This document shows, in pieces, positions 1 through 8,696 of a stretch of 51,529 bases of DNA (position 1 is the first letter of the stretch; each line of letters opens with the position of its first letter). This DNA is from an uncultured Planctomycetales bacterium (GTDB lineage Bacteria > Planctomycetota > Planctomycetia > Pirellulales > S012-138). The translations under genes and the position numbers were made by a program. A model generated the notes under the pieces. It was given only the letters and a program-made list of their open reading frames with translations, did not search any database and was not told the origin of the DNA. The stretch is from NCBI GenBank assembly GCA_937982665.1, contig CALJLD010000059.1, positions 1 to 51,529 of the forward strand. The letters run 5' to 3'.

Positions 1-961
1 TGGGGATTTTGCCTTCGGGACCACTTTTGAATTTGCGGTCTTCCAAAATGGCGAAGTCAATCCCGCCAACGCGCAGATTGGTGTAGTAAACGGAAATGCC
101 GCGCTCGATGGGCGTGGGATCAAACGCATCGGGCAGGTGCCAGGTTTGGAAGCGCTGCACCATGTTGACATATTTGGGAGGGTAAAAATAACCGCCATCC
201 GGTCCCGCGCCTGTGGATGCCTTCTTGCCGTTTTCTCCCCAAATGTTCGCCTGGCCGACATCGTGATCGTCGGGGATGGTAATCACGGGGCGATCTTTCA
301 GCACATCGCGGAACTGCGATCCAAACTCCAGCCATCCAAATGTGTGTTCCGTATGGTGGTAGGTCTGATCGCCGGCAAAGAACAACAGATCGGGGTTCTG
401 CTTCTTGAGGTTTTCGACGATCTTTGGCCTTGGCCCGGGCGTGCGACGTGAGTTGCACGACAACACGCCTACAACAATCTCTTGCTTGTCAATCGGATCG
501 CGCCGGATCAGCCCTGCGAATGTGCTGGCCTCGGCGTGTCGCAAGCGATACTTCACGTCGCGCGTGTTGTCCCAATCTTCCACGCGGAAATGGGCGCTCC
601 AGCCTGTTTCGTTAACTGACTCGATGGCCACTTCCTGCCAATTGCCATCTCGCTCAAACTCCAACCGCACATCGCGCGTCTCTTCAGGCAGCAACGGATA
701 GAGCTGCGCCGAGAGTTTGAGGACTCCGCGGTCATGCGTATACAGGGCGAATGCCAGCACCTCGTCTCGCGGCACCATCAATTGAGGTTGCTCGTCACCT
801 CTGGGCTTCCACCACTCGCCACTGGCATGCGAATCCAGGTTGGGGAAATCGGGGCCAAAGGGCCGTTCTTGCTGCGCGGCTGCCGGACATGTCACCAGTC
901 CAAGCAACAATCCACACAGCAAGAGCGGAGTTCGAGCGACGGTGAAAACATGTGAGCGCAT
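1..961 (-). CDS. PhoD-like alkaline phosphatase/phosphodiesterase, exported (C-terminus outside window)
   Basis: Partial: the reading frame stays open from an ATG at 961 to the left edge (320 codons). Residues 1-30 look like a Sec signal peptide (basic start, LLLCGLLLGL core, AAAQ cleavage region). An N-terminal beta-type domain follows, then a metallophosphatase domain with the PhoD hallmarks: a VLSCNSRR strand near residue 166, FFAGDQTYHH around 195-203 (metal-binding Asp198), and PDDHDVGQ around 230-237. Near the edge the frame reads GGIDFAILEDRKFK, also typical of PhoD relatives. Known family role: calcium/iron-dependent hydrolysis of phosphate mono- or diesters outside the cytoplasm. The substrate here is unknown. 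No neighbour on the same strand upstream suggests a pathway. No strong ribosome binding site is visible; the start was chosen because it is the ATG that opens the signal peptide. Confidence 0.85.
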   Translation of the reverse strand, partial: MRSHVFTVARTPLLLCGLLLGLVTCPAAAQQERPFGPDFPNLDSHASGEWWKPRGDEQPQLMVPRDEVLAFALYTHDRGVLKLSAQLYPLLPEETRDVRLEFERDGNWQEVAIESVNETGWSAHFRVEDWDNTRDVKYRLRHAEASTFAGLIRRDPIDKQEIVVGVLSCNSRRTPGPRPKIVENLKKQNPDLLFFAGDQTYHHTEHTFGWLEFGSQFRDVLKDRPVITIPDDHDVGQANIWGENGKKASTGAGPDGGYFYPPKYVNMVQRFQTWHLPDAFDPTPIERGISVYYTNLRVGGIDFAILEDRKFKSGPEGKIP

Positions 962-1089
962 GGGTGAGTCACAAGGAAGTTGAAATCAGCGCGCAAGCAG
1001 GCGGGAGGTGGTTGCGAGAGTTTGGTGGGGTGGTCGCATCTTAGTCCCACCTTTTGACGAATGCACACACTTTGTGCGAAGTTCTCTCC

Positions 1090-1377
1090 CGACAGTCCTT
1101 GCCCACTTGGCGACAACTCTCGCACGTCGCGGAGCCAACGCTCACGGCGGAGGACATCGATGACTTCTCCGTCGTTGCCAAGGCGCTGGCGAAACGAGCG
1201 AGTGAGGAATACAAGGAATGGATGTTCAACTACTGGGGCCGCAACGCCGAGGTGTGTCCCTTCCCTGGTCATGCACAGGCCAAGACACATCCTGATGTTC
1301 ACGCCCTTTGAACTCACCGACGAAGCCAAACAGCGTTGGCCCGAGGGGGCCGCTTCGCGCGAGACGCTACCGAAACA
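1090..1377 (+). pseudogene. Decayed copy of the C-terminal end of the neighbouring LRR protein
   Basis: The frame starting near 1090 reads WRQLSHVAEPTLTAEDIDDF and continues with a SEEYKEWM...YW...VCPFPGHAQAK pattern, matching the C-terminal ~90 residues of the intact LRR gene that ends at 3219. The match then moves to another frame (FTPFELTDEAKQRW), because this copy has one extra base between about 1280 and 1295. The stop codon is also lost. DNA similarity continues past the coding end up to the TATAAT at 1486-1491. Everything upstream of residue ~465 of the full protein is missing. This is therefore a broken tandem duplicate, not a functional gene. Confidence 0.8.
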
Positions 1378-1485
1378 CCGATCCGATGGAAACTTTGGCC
1401 GCGTAACTCAACGCAAACGCACAAAGCGCGAGCTGTCCTCCGCCAATATCGTGCAACAATAGCAGCAAGTTGAACGGCCCGCTCG

Positions 1486-1491
1486 TATAAT
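1486..1491 (+). promoter_or_regulatory. Probable -10 box (TATAAT) upstream of the LRR gene
   Basis: A perfect sigma-70-type TATAAT lies 48 bases before the LRR start at 1540. No convincing -35 box is seen: TTGAAC at 1470-1475 is only 10 bases away. The surrounding sequence is similar to the region around the TATAAT at 3296 in front of rnpB, so it may be a duplicated rnpB promoter. Confidence 0.5.
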
Positions 1492-1539
1492 GCATGCACA
1501 TCATGAAGTCGACGCTCGTTCCTGAAACCAAAGCCCGTA

Positions 1540-3219
1540 ATGAGCAATCCATCAGGCAACAAGAAGCGGTTTCGCTTTGGCCTGCGGACGCTGGTGATCT
1601 TCGTCACGTTGATTGCTCTCACGTTTGGCGCTTATCGCGCGTTCGTCGCTCCGTATCTGCGGCAGAACGAAATCCGTCTGGCGATTAAGGAAGCCGGCGG
1701 TTCTTATGAAACGAAACCAGCGCCGGCATGGTTGGAGTTTGTGTTTGGCGAAGAGAATGTTTGCGTGCTGACGAAAGTGGATTTGGCGCGCATTGCAGAG
1801 TTGCGCGGGCATAAGTTTGGAAATCGCCCAATCAGCTTCACTCCTGAGACGGCTCTTGCCGATCCGCCTCGAAGTTTGCTGGCACAGCTCAACGAACTCA
1901 CGGACTTGGAAGCCTTGAATGTTGCCGGACAGGATGTTGACGACAACATCGTGGCAGCCTGGAAGGACCTGAATAGGTTAAGGTCGTTGGACCTTGCTTT
2001 TACCTTGGTGCGCGATCCAAACAGTTGGCCGCAGTTTCCGCTGACAGCGCTCGATTTGGAAAGCGTATTCATCTCGACCGAGAATGCTGCTGCGTTGTCG
2101 CGTTATCCAGAGTTGAAGAGTTTGAACCTTGCGGATACGCCGCTTACGGATGTGGGTCTCGCCAGACTCAAGCCGCTAACAGCGCTGCAAGACCTCAATC
2201 TGAACGATACTTCCGTGACAACGGTGAGCATCGACGCGCTCAAAGCGTTTGCTGATCTCGATCGCTTGAAGGTGGGGCGATTAGATTTTGCTCAATTTCT
2301 AATGACAAATGCTGATACCGTCGACGATGGCCTTGTCATAGCGGTGGATTCCGCCGCAATTGCCGCTGCCCGAGAAGACTTGCAGGAACGAATTGACAAG
2401 TTCGATGCGTACAGTGCGGACAAGGTGTTATTCGTAGAACTATTCGAGGGCTACCACCTGGACCTGCTTGCTGGAAACGAGAACATCACAGAATTGAGTT
2501 TTAGTCTCACATTCCTGCGACGCGAAGACATCCAGGTTTTGCCAACGCTCCCTAACCTGACGTCTCTAACAATCAACGACATAGGATTGGACGAAGAAGC
2601 TTGGAGTGTAATCGCAACTTGTCCAAAGCTAGAGTCCGTTGGCACCAATAGTCTGAACGATGCCGGCTTGCGCCGTCTGCTTAAGTGCGCTTCTATACGA
2701 GATTTAGGTCTATACGGATCACAGATCACAGACCAAGGTTTGGCCTATCTGGCGGCACGCCCGGAACTGGAAGGGATCGCGCTCTACGGAACGCCGATGA
2801 CGGACAAGAGTTTGCACTACCTTCAGGCTTTAGAGAACCTTGAGTGGATCATGTTGCCACTTATTCGTGGCCCAGGCATACGTGATCTCAGCGAGCTGCC
2901 GAAGCTGCAAGAAGTGGTATTTGTGCCGGCCAAACGTTGGGCTCATTGGCGACAACTTTCGCACGATGCAGAGCCAACACTCACGGCGGAGGACATCAAT
3001 GACTTTGCCGCCGTCGCTGAATCACAGGCAAACAGCGCAAGCGAGGAACACAAGCAGTGGATGTTGAAATATTGGAACGCGATCGTCGAAGTGGTTCCCT
3101 TCCCTGGCTGTGCACAGGCCAAACTCATGTTGATGTTAGAGCCCTTTGAACTCACCGACCAAGCGAAAAAGCGCTTGCTCGATGGTGGCGCTGCCTGGGA
3201 GGCGCTACGGAAACAGTGA
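1540..3219 (+). CDS. Membrane-anchored leucine-rich-repeat protein
   Basis: 559 residues. A short basic N-terminus runs into a single membrane helix (FGLRTLVIFVTLIALTFGAY, residues ~13-32), the form seen in many planctomycete proteins. The rest is built of irregular LRR units of the L..L.L..T.(I/L)TD.GL type (for example LKSLNLADTPLTDVGLARL and IRDLGLYGSQITDQGLAYL), interrupted around residues 245-310 by a helical, acidic segment. A C-terminal non-LRR tail (~465-559) is the part duplicated in the upstream pseudogene. It is probably a membrane-anchored protein interaction module; the partner is unknown. The start is an ATG without a clear ribosome binding site but directly before the membrane helix. 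Confidence 0.85.
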   Translation: MSNPSGNKKRFRFGLRTLVIFVTLIALTFGAYRAFVAPYLRQNEIRLAIKEAGGSYETKPAPAWLEFVFGEENVCVLTKVDLARIAELRGHKFGNRPISFTPETALADPPRSLLAQLNELTDLEALNVAGQDVDDNIVAAWKDLNRLRSLDLAFTLVRDPNSWPQFPLTALDLESVFISTENAAALSRYPELKSLNLADTPLTDVGLARLKPLTALQDLNLNDTSVTTVSIDALKAFADLDRLKVGRLDFAQFLMTNADTVDDGLVIAVDSAAIAAAREDLQERIDKFDAYSADKVLFVELFEGYHLDLLAGNENITELSFSLTFLRREDIQVLPTLPNLTSLTINDIGLDEEAWSVIATCPKLESVGTNSLNDAGLRRLLKCASIRDLGLYGSQITDQGLAYLAARPELEGIALYGTPMTDKSLHYLQALENLEWIMLPLIRGPGIRDLSELPKLQEVVFVPAKRWAHWRQLSHDAEPTLTAEDINDFAAVAESQANSASEEHKQWMLKYWNAIVEVVPFPGCAQAKLMLMLEPFELTDQAKKRLLDGGAAWEALRKQ

Positions 3220-3295
3220 ATCCTACGGACATTCGCACACGGCGCGAACTTTCCTCCTCTCAATTTCGTCTCTCATATTGGGCACCTCGCCCCCC

Positions 3296-3301
3296 TATAA
3301 T
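3296..3301 (+). promoter_or_regulatory. Probable -10 box of the rnpB promoter
   Basis: TATAAT lies 20 bases before the 5' strand of the RNase P P1 helix. A transcription start 6-8 bases downstream would leave only a short leader before P1. No good -35 element at 17-bp spacing is recognisable. Confidence 0.55.
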
Positions 3302-3320
3302 GCAACGCACTCCAATTCAT

Positions 3321-3754
3321 GCCTGAAGTGGACCGGGCGGTCGCTGTCGGCTTTTGGCCGGTAGAGGAAAGTCCGGGCGGCGGAGGACAGGGTGGTGGGT
3401 AACGCCCACCGGTCGTGAGATCAGGGAAAGTGCAACAGAAAGCAAACCGCCTAAGGTTGCCGTGCACCGCGCGGCAGCCCGGTAAGGGTGAAACGGTGAG
3501 GTAAGAGCTCACCAGCGGGCCAGGCGACTGGCTCGGCTAGGTAAACCCCACCCGACGCAAGGCCAAATAAGGACGTCGCGGCGTTTCGCCCCCAGGCTGG
3601 TCCGGTCTGGTGCTGGCAACAGCAAGGCGTTCGGGTAGGCTGCTGCCGCGTGCAAGCGCGGCGAGGCGGCGAGCAATCGTCGCTCCAGAGAAATGACCGC
3701 CCCCAGCGATTCACATCGCGGGGACAAAACCCGGCTTACAGGTCCACTTCAGGC
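3321..3754 (+). ncRNA. rnpB: RNase P RNA, bacterial type A-like
   Basis: The catalytic RNA of RNase P, which removes 5' leaders from precursor tRNAs. The ends form the P1 helix: GCCTGAAGTGGACC at 3321-3334 is exactly complementary to GGTCCACTTCAGGC at 3741-3754. Conserved core segments are present: GAGGAAAGTCCGGGC near 3364, an ACAGAAA element followed by GCAAACCGCC near 3432, and ACAAAACCCGGCTTA near 3724. The length of 434 nt is slightly longer than the E. coli RNA (377 nt). Overlapping open frames on the minus strand in this interval are fortuitous. It lies directly downstream of the LRR gene with its own promoter. Confidence 0.96.
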
Positions 3755-4341
3755 GTTATAGGGGCGTGCGAATTTCAGGATGTGTTAGAGCAAACAGCTC
3801 GCCCTGTTTGAGCGACATCGGGTAGCTCAGTTTGCTCGCCAAACTGAGCGCAGCAAGAGGCGCGGGTGCGGATCCATTTGTGGAAGAGGGCGATCTTGAT
3901 GAAAGCGGGTGCCATGCTTCAAGCTTGCTTGAGCATGCGAATTGCCAACTGAGCGCTGCATACGCTCTCGTCGTAATTCGCAAGTGGCCCGATCTGACCA
4001 ATTTGCGTCGGCGCAACCGACAACACGCTGACAGTTGATTTTGGGACGCGAAACGGCCTGTCGATCGGCGCGATGTGTCCGCGCTCATCAAACCGGTCTG
4101 AATTGTGTCGTTCGGCAAACTGAACAAACCAACTTCGGCCATCAAGCGCTCGAACGGCCCACGCTCCTTGACTTCGCCGCGTTCGCCGAGAAACTAGGGA
4201 TGCCTTGGGCGAGTTCTCGCCTGGTTTCTTGGCGTTGTCTGTTTTCTTGGCGAGGTCCGTGCGTTGTGGGTAAGCTGGACTCGCCGTCATTTCTGCCCTA
4301 CCCACCTGTCACATCTCCTATTGTTTTAGCGCGGATTTGTT
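3755..4341. other. Intergenic region with several hairpins, no gene
   Basis: No convincing coding frame: the minus-strand frame 4145-3756 is rich in Ser and Arg without domain character. The first 200 bases hold three hairpins and a short imperfect direct repeat (3839-3856 and 3944-3960, core ACTGAGCGC). None is followed by a T-tract, so a simple rnpB terminator is not obvious. Confidence 0.5.
3791..3849. repeat. Two tandem hairpins with the same CTCGC loop
   Basis: CAAACAG (3791-3797) pairs with CTGTTTG (3804-3810) over a CTCGCC loop. GCTCAGTTTG (3825-3834) pairs perfectly with CAAACTGAGC (3840-3849) over CTCGC. A third hairpin with a one-base bulge lies at 3913-3937. They may stabilise or end the rnpB transcript; function not known. 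Confidence 0.5.
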
Positions 4342-5097
4342 ATGCCGATTGCTGTCATTTGCCCTGGTTGCAAAACTTCGTTCCGCGTCAGTGATCAATT
4401 CGCCGGCAAGCAGGGCCCTTGCCCTAAGTGCAAGGCGATGATCACCATCCCCAAATCGGCAACGGTGGAGATTGAAGCTCCAACGGAATACACCTCCGGT
4501 GGCAAGACGGTCACAGGCCAGCCAAGCTTCAAGCCAATTGCGCGGTCCAACCGCAAGTTCAGCGCGCCGGTTGCCATGATCGCCGGCTTCAGCGCGATTG
4601 TGATTGTGGTTGTCGCGTGGTTCATGGGCAGGAAAGACTTGCTGGCTTCCACCAAGCCGCTAGACAAGGGAACGTTCCCGCCATTTGGTTCGGGCGAGTT
4701 GTATGTGGGACTTGGCCTGGTGGTCTTCTCGCCGTTGTATGCGTGGTCGGCATATCAAGCGCTGCGCGATTCCGAACTCGCGCCGCACACGGGCGTCGCT
4801 CTGATCATGCGCGCCGCAATCTGCGGATTGTTCTACGCCGCGCTGTGGGCCGCTTATCGGTTGGTGCCGGAGAGCTTCACGGAAGCCGTGTGGAGTTGGA
4901 CGTTCATCATTCCGCCGATGCTGCTGGTCGGCTCGCTAATCGCTTTGGCTTGTTTCGATTTCGAGATTGGGCCGGCATTTGTGCATTACGCGCTCTACAT
5001 TGTGGTTTGCATTGGATTCGCTTGGGTTGCAAATCGTGACATCTTGCCCACGATGACCGGTCAAGACAACGCTGCGGCGATGTTGATGATGCGGTGA
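4342..5097 (+). CDS. Zinc-ribbon membrane protein (MJ0042-like N-terminus)
   Basis: 251 residues. The N-terminus contains CPGCKTSF...CPKC (Cys 8, 11, 28, 31), the spacing of the MJ0042-type zinc finger that planctomycetes often attach to membrane proteins. A linker to ~residue 75 is followed by about five hydrophobic helices (starts near 77, 119, 152, 186 and 212). No catalytic motif is visible. It is likely a membrane protein with a cytoplasmic zinc ribbon that could bind nucleic acid or protein; the actual role is unknown. It stands alone on the plus strand after rnpB, and the acetyltransferase gene converges on it. Confidence 0.75.
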   Translation: MPIAVICPGCKTSFRVSDQFAGKQGPCPKCKAMITIPKSATVEIEAPTEYTSGGKTVTGQPSFKPIARSNRKFSAPVAMIAGFSAIVIVVVAWFMGRKDLLASTKPLDKGTFPPFGSGELYVGLGLVVFSPLYAWSAYQALRDSELAPHTGVALIMRAAICGLFYAALWAAYRLVPESFTEAVWSWTFIIPPMLLVGSLIALACFDFEIGPAFVHYALYIVVCIGFAWVANRDILPTMTGQDNAAAMLMMR

Positions 5098-5152
5098 CTT
5101 CAAGTCATCCTCCATCGCTTGCGTTGGTCTTCGCTCCATTCGGCTAGTAGGA

Positions 5153-5716
5153 TTACTCGCCTTTCCACTCTTCGCGCAAGATTGCCATCATGTGAATGTC
5201 AACGAACTTTCCTTGCATCATGGCACCTTGGCGCAGCACGCCTTCTTCCACAAAGCCGACTTTTTCGTACGAGCGGCGGGCGCGGGGGTTTTCGGAATTC
5301 ACCCTGAGCGTCACGCGGTTGAGATTCAAATCGCGAAAGGCATAGCGGACCATCGCCGCGGCGACTTCGGTTCCGTGGCCTTGGTTCCAGTTGGCCGGAT
5401 CACCAATCATGATGCCGAACTCACCGAACCGCGCGATCCAGTTGATGCCCATGATTCCGGCAGAGCCGATGGGCTGCTCATCGCCGTTGCGGCCAAAGAG
5501 CATGCAGATGGCCGTGGGCGTTGGTCCATTGGGCTTGAGCAGCACGCCTTGCAGCCATTCCTTTTCCGCAATCTCAGAATAGGGAAACACCCTGGAGTCC
5601 AGGAAGCCGCGGACTTCCGGATCGTTAAACCACTTGGTCAGCAAGGGAATGTCGCACTCTTCCGGCGCGCGGTACCACAACTGTTCGCTGCGAAGAAAGA
5701 CGGTTTGTGCGGTCAC
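5153..5716 (-). CDS. GNAT-family N-acetyltransferase (RimJ/RimL-like)
   Basis: 187 residues. The order of elements fits the GNAT fold: an N-terminal strand YRAPEECDIPLLTKWFNDPE, a central GIMIGDPANWNQGHGTE segment (strand 4 and the acetyl-CoA pyrophosphate loop, Q-G-H-G-T), and the C-terminal LRVNSENPRARRSYEKVGF motif typical of RimJ/RimL and SpeG-like enzymes. It should transfer acetyl from acetyl-CoA to an amine of a protein or small molecule; the acceptor is unknown. The GTG at 5716 was preferred over the ATG at 5758 because TTAGGAG stands seven bases before it. It lies 88 bases downstream of the membrane-protein array and may be its last gene. Confidence 0.88.
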   Translation of the reverse strand: MTAQTVFLRSEQLWYRAPEECDIPLLTKWFNDPEVRGFLDSRVFPYSEIAEKEWLQGVLLKPNGPTPTAICMLFGRNGDEQPIGSAGIMGINWIARFGEFGIMIGDPANWNQGHGTEVAAAMVRYAFRDLNLNRVTLRVNSENPRARRSYEKVGFVEEGVLRQGAMMQGKFVDIHMMAILREEWKGE

Positions 5717-5804
5717 GCAATTGCTCCTAAGGCAAGGTGCTGAATCAGCGGCAGGCATCTGCTAACAGTTGTGACAAGACACATGTTGCAGGGCAAGGTT
5801 CGGT

Positions 5805-6473
5805 TCAGTTTCCGTCAGAATTGTGGAGGTGTTCAATCTCGGTTTCAGAGCCATGATCATGCGATTCGGTTGCGATCGCCTGGAGGAGAACAGAGTCAAA
5901 GTTCTGCAGCAACTTTCGCCCAAGCACAAATGACAATGCCAAGGTTCCCAGCCCTGCCAACAAGGCCGCCAGTGGTCCTGCAATGGCCGCGGCCATTCCG
6001 GCAAAGAACAGCCAGGACCCGCCAATCACTACTGCCAAGAACAGGAACTGCATCGCCAGCAGGAAGACTTGCAGCCGCTTCCGCAACGGCACAATCCGTC
6101 CCTGCGAGGCTTCCAGGCAAACATGGCGAACTGTCGCGGCAACTCCAATCAGAAACAGCACCGCCACGCCGAAAGTCAAGCCTGGCGCGACTGGCCACAA
6201 TGCCAAGATTACGCAGAGCGGGACGATCAGTTGAAAGATGGAAGCCAGCCCAAAGCGAACTCGCTCCCGTGGTTTTTCGACGAGACCTGATGGCACGTGG
6301 CTTTGCCGGTCCGCGCTGTTCGGCACTTCCGCGGCCGAAGTGTCTCCTGAAAACGGCGCTCCACAAGCAGGACACGAATCCACGCTGTAGAAACTCGTTG
6401 CATGACAAGTCGCGCAGCGGCGATTCGATCGCGCCACGTCGTCGAGAGTTCGAGTTGCAACCAGGTGATTCAT
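5805..6473 (-). CDS. One-lobe membrane protein of the tandem array, with N-terminal zinc ribbon
   Basis: 222 residues. Two CxxC pairs at the N-terminus (CATC and CPAC) form a likely zinc ribbon. Then comes the array's module: RFGLASIFQL opening helix 1, helix 2, a basic loop ending in LRKRLQVF, and helices 3-4. The C-terminus is acidic and His-containing. It begins only four bases after the stop of the preceding gene, so it is almost surely cotranscribed. No known enzymatic motif; function unknown. It is clearly paralogous to the next gene upstream, which shares the ribbon, RYQLGSLFQL and PLSVILAL. Confidence 0.75.
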   Translation of the reverse strand: MNHLVATRTLDDVARSNRRCATCHATSFYSVDSCPACGAPFSGDTSAAEVPNSADRQSHVPSGLVEKPRERVRFGLASIFQLIVPLCVILALWPVAPGLTFGVAVLFLIGVAATVRHVCLEASQGRIVPLRKRLQVFLLAMQFLFLAVVIGGSWLFFAGMAAAIAGPLAALLAGLGTLALSFVLGRKLLQNFDSVLLQAIATESHDHGSETEIEHLHNSDGN

Positions 6474-6477
6474 GCCA

Positions 6478-7053
6478 TCACTCCGGTGGACGGTCAGTTA
6501 CGGGAGTTCGCGCACTTCGCAACAGCGCGATGATTGCGACGACGCCCAACGCGGCTCCCACGAATGCGCCGGTGACGCCGCTTATCAAGGCTCCGGCGCA
6601 AAACCCCAGCAATGGGAAGGTCGCGCCCAGCAAGACGGAAAGCAAGCTGAAGCGGACAAACACCCTGGCACGAGCTTCCAAACTCACGGTGCGGCCATGT
6701 CGGGCTTCGGCAATGACGTAATTCACGGTGGTCGCCATGCCAAAAATCAACGGCAAGGAGCACACCAGACCATCCAGCGGCGAAAACGAAATCAACGCCA
6801 GGATCACGCTCAAGGGAACCATGAGCTGGAAAAGCGATCCCAGTTGATATCGCGACAGAGCGTGAATGCGAGGCCCAATCGCCGTTGCTGCAGTTTCACG
6901 GCTGGCCAAGAGACTGTGTTCGCTATCCTCATGTTGGCGCGGCAAATCAAAGAAGCCAGGCCGCGCTGCGCCAACAAGCGGTGATGTGCATTGATGGCAC
7001 GTCGCCGCCTCGGGCGGGTTGATCGCAAAACATCTATCGCAGCGGTTCTTCAT
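6478..7053 (-). CDS. One-lobe membrane protein of the tandem array, with N-terminal zinc ribbon
   Basis: 191 residues. It starts with CDRCF...CHQC (zinc ribbon). A linker is followed by RYQLGSLFQLMVPLSVILAL as helix 1, a second helix, the basic loop AEARHGRTVSLEARARVF, and two more helices. The arrangement is the same as in the 5805-6473 gene and, without the ribbon, the 7090-7731 gene. The gaps to both neighbours are short (36 and 4 bases), which supports one operon. Function unknown; the conserved loop suggests a common partner or topology signal. Confidence 0.75.
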   Translation of the reverse strand: MKNRCDRCFAINPPEAATCHQCTSPLVGAARPGFFDLPRQHEDSEHSLLASRETAATAIGPRIHALSRYQLGSLFQLMVPLSVILALISFSPLDGLVCSLPLIFGMATTVNYVIAEARHGRTVSLEARARVFVRFSLLSVLLGATFPLLGFCAGALISGVTGAFVGAALGVVAIIALLRSARTPVTDRPPE

Positions 7054-7089
7054 TGGTTCAAGCCAGATGCGCGAGTTCCATCGCTCATC

Positions 7090-7731
7090 TTAGCGGAAGA
7101 CTTTGTTGTGATCCTCAAACGAACTCGATTCCGACAATGACGATTCCAGCTGACCTAAGTCGGCTGGCGATGAGTCAACAACCGACACCGGCATGAGTTG
7201 GCCGGCGGGACGGATATCGCGCAAGCGACGGACCATCGCGGCGACGACCGGCGCCGCCGCAAGGATCAAACCGCCAATTGCTCCCAGCCAACTTGCGAGC
7301 ATATATCCGCAGCAAAGGCCGACGAACCCCATGATGGCGGCGGGAATCATAAACAAGAGCGCCATGCAAAACGCCTGACTGAAGACGTCCAGGCGTTGTA
7401 CCAACGAGAGCAACCGCTGTTGGCGAGCTTCCGCATAAACAACGTGCGCTGTCGTCAGCACGCCCAACAGTGTGGGGACGCCCAAAGCGACGGCGAGCGG
7501 CGGCGCGACAGGCCAGATTGCCAACAGCCCACACAACGGTGCCATCACTTGAAACAGCGAAGCGAGTTGAAACCGAGGAAACACAAGTTTGACGCCTTGT
7601 TGCGGTCCGCGTTGTTCTCGCGCGGCCACAATGCTTTCCGGAGACGGGGACATCTCCGGCAATCCGACTGGCCAATTCGCCGGCAAGGATGACGACTGCA
7701 ACTCGTGTAGTGTTTCCCGCGCGTCCATCAT
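7090..7731 (-). CDS. One-lobe membrane protein of the tandem array, no zinc ribbon
   Basis: 213 residues from the ATG at 7731, whose bases overlap the stop of the upstream gene (ATGA). The frame continues further upstream but there reads as Arg-rich antisense of the preceding gene, so the later start is correct. After a ~45-residue soluble head comes RFQLASLFQVMAPLCGLLAI (helix 1), helix 2, the basic loop AEARQQRLLSLVQRLDVF, helices 3-4, and a Ser-rich tail. The module is shared with its neighbours but the Cys pairs are absent. Unknown function. Confidence 0.72.
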   Translation of the reverse strand: MMDARETLHELQSSSLPANWPVGLPEMSPSPESIVAAREQRGPQQGVKLVFPRFQLASLFQVMAPLCGLLAIWPVAPPLAVALGVPTLLGVLTTAHVVYAEARQQRLLSLVQRLDVFSQAFCMALLFMIPAAIMGFVGLCCGYMLASWLGAIGGLILAAAPVVAAMVRRLRDIRPAGQLMPVSVVDSSPADLGQLESSLSESSSFEDHNKVFR

Positions 7732-8696
7732 TTTCCGCCGGTTGTGTCTTGCTCGCGAGTCACTCTGCGCAATCCGTAAATCCAAATCGTGGCGACCAAA
7801 CCGCCGAAGATCAAACCGCCGAGTCCACCAAACAAAATCAGTACGACGACGCGATTGCCGGTCATTTCCGCGCCAACCAAACTGAACAGCAGAATGCCGC
7901 CGACACACGCGGCGATGGTTGTGGACAACACCACAACCGCAACCACAAATGCGCCAGCCAGCATTGCGCAGCGATCAGCAAAGCTTACGAACTGGTCTTG
8001 CCGGCGCAGGCGTTCAACACGTCGCGCGTTGGCCATGATTGCAACGAGCATCGGCGGAGCCAGAACGACCGGCAGCCAGAATGACCAGGTGGACAACAGT
8101 GCCAAGACAGCGGCGGTTGTCGTCAGCTCGAAGAGTGCCGTCAGGTCAAAGCGGAAGCGGCGCAGTTTCTCGTTGGTGCTGAAAGCTTGGGCCGCGTTGC
8201 GCTGGGCTCTGCTGCTCAGCTGCAGATCGTAAACCCAATTTGATTGGATGGCCGGCCACCAGCCGACGGCCATCAGGCTGGCAACGACAATTGCGCCGGT
8301 GATTCCGCCCAACAAGTATTCGCCGCGCTCGCTGGCGAACACAAACTGCAAGGCACTGCCAAAGCTGAAGCCCATCAGCCCGGCCAAACCTAGTGACATC
8401 ACGCAGGTGAACGTCATGACAACCGTCCCGGCGAACAACTCCAGGCAATCTCCTGGCGATGTAGTTTGCCCTAGGCGGCGGCGTTGCGTGACGAGCAACG
8501 TCGTGCGAATGATTGCGATTGTGATCGGAACCCAAATGATCGTCAGCAGCGGCGCGACTGTGCAGACGAACAACACGAAGGAAAGGAGTATAAACAGCGC
8601 AAACAACTCGCCCAAAGAATAGCGCACGCCGAAATCAGCCGCTGGCCTTGTGGCAGCGGCGGAGATGTTTGGCGAGTTGTTAACTGTCGAACTCAT
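7728..8696 (-). CDS. Two-lobe membrane protein of the tandem array
   Basis: 322 residues. The single-lobe module occurs twice: RYSLGELFALFILLSFVLF opens lobe 1 and RFDLTALFELTTTAAVLAL opens lobe 2 (near residue 179). Each is followed by a second helix, a basic loop (TQRRRLGQ in lobe 1, RVERLRRQ in lobe 2) and two more helices, about eight helices in all. It is similar over its whole length to the protein at 13883-14893. It overlaps the downstream gene by four bases and the upstream gene by 17 bases, so translation is probably coupled. No active-site motif; function unknown. Confidence 0.75.
   Translation of the reverse strand: MSSTVNNSPNISAAATRPAADFGVRYSLGELFALFILLSFVLFVCTVAPLLTIIWVPITIAIIRTTLLVTQRRRLGQTTSPGDCLELFAGTVVMTFTCVMSLGLAGLMGFSFGSALQFVFASERGEYLLGGITGAIVVASLMAVGWWPAIQSNWVYDLQLSSRAQRNAAQAFSTNEKLRRFRFDLTALFELTTTAAVLALLSTWSFWLPVVLAPPMLVAIMANARRVERLRRQDQFVSFADRCAMLAGAFVVAVVVLSTTIAACVGGILLFSLVGAEMTGNRVVVLILFGGLGGLIFGGLVATIWIYGLRRVTREQDTTGGK

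Noticed and set aside
3451..3727. Small coding frames on the minus strand
   Set aside because: They lie inside the structured RNase P RNA.
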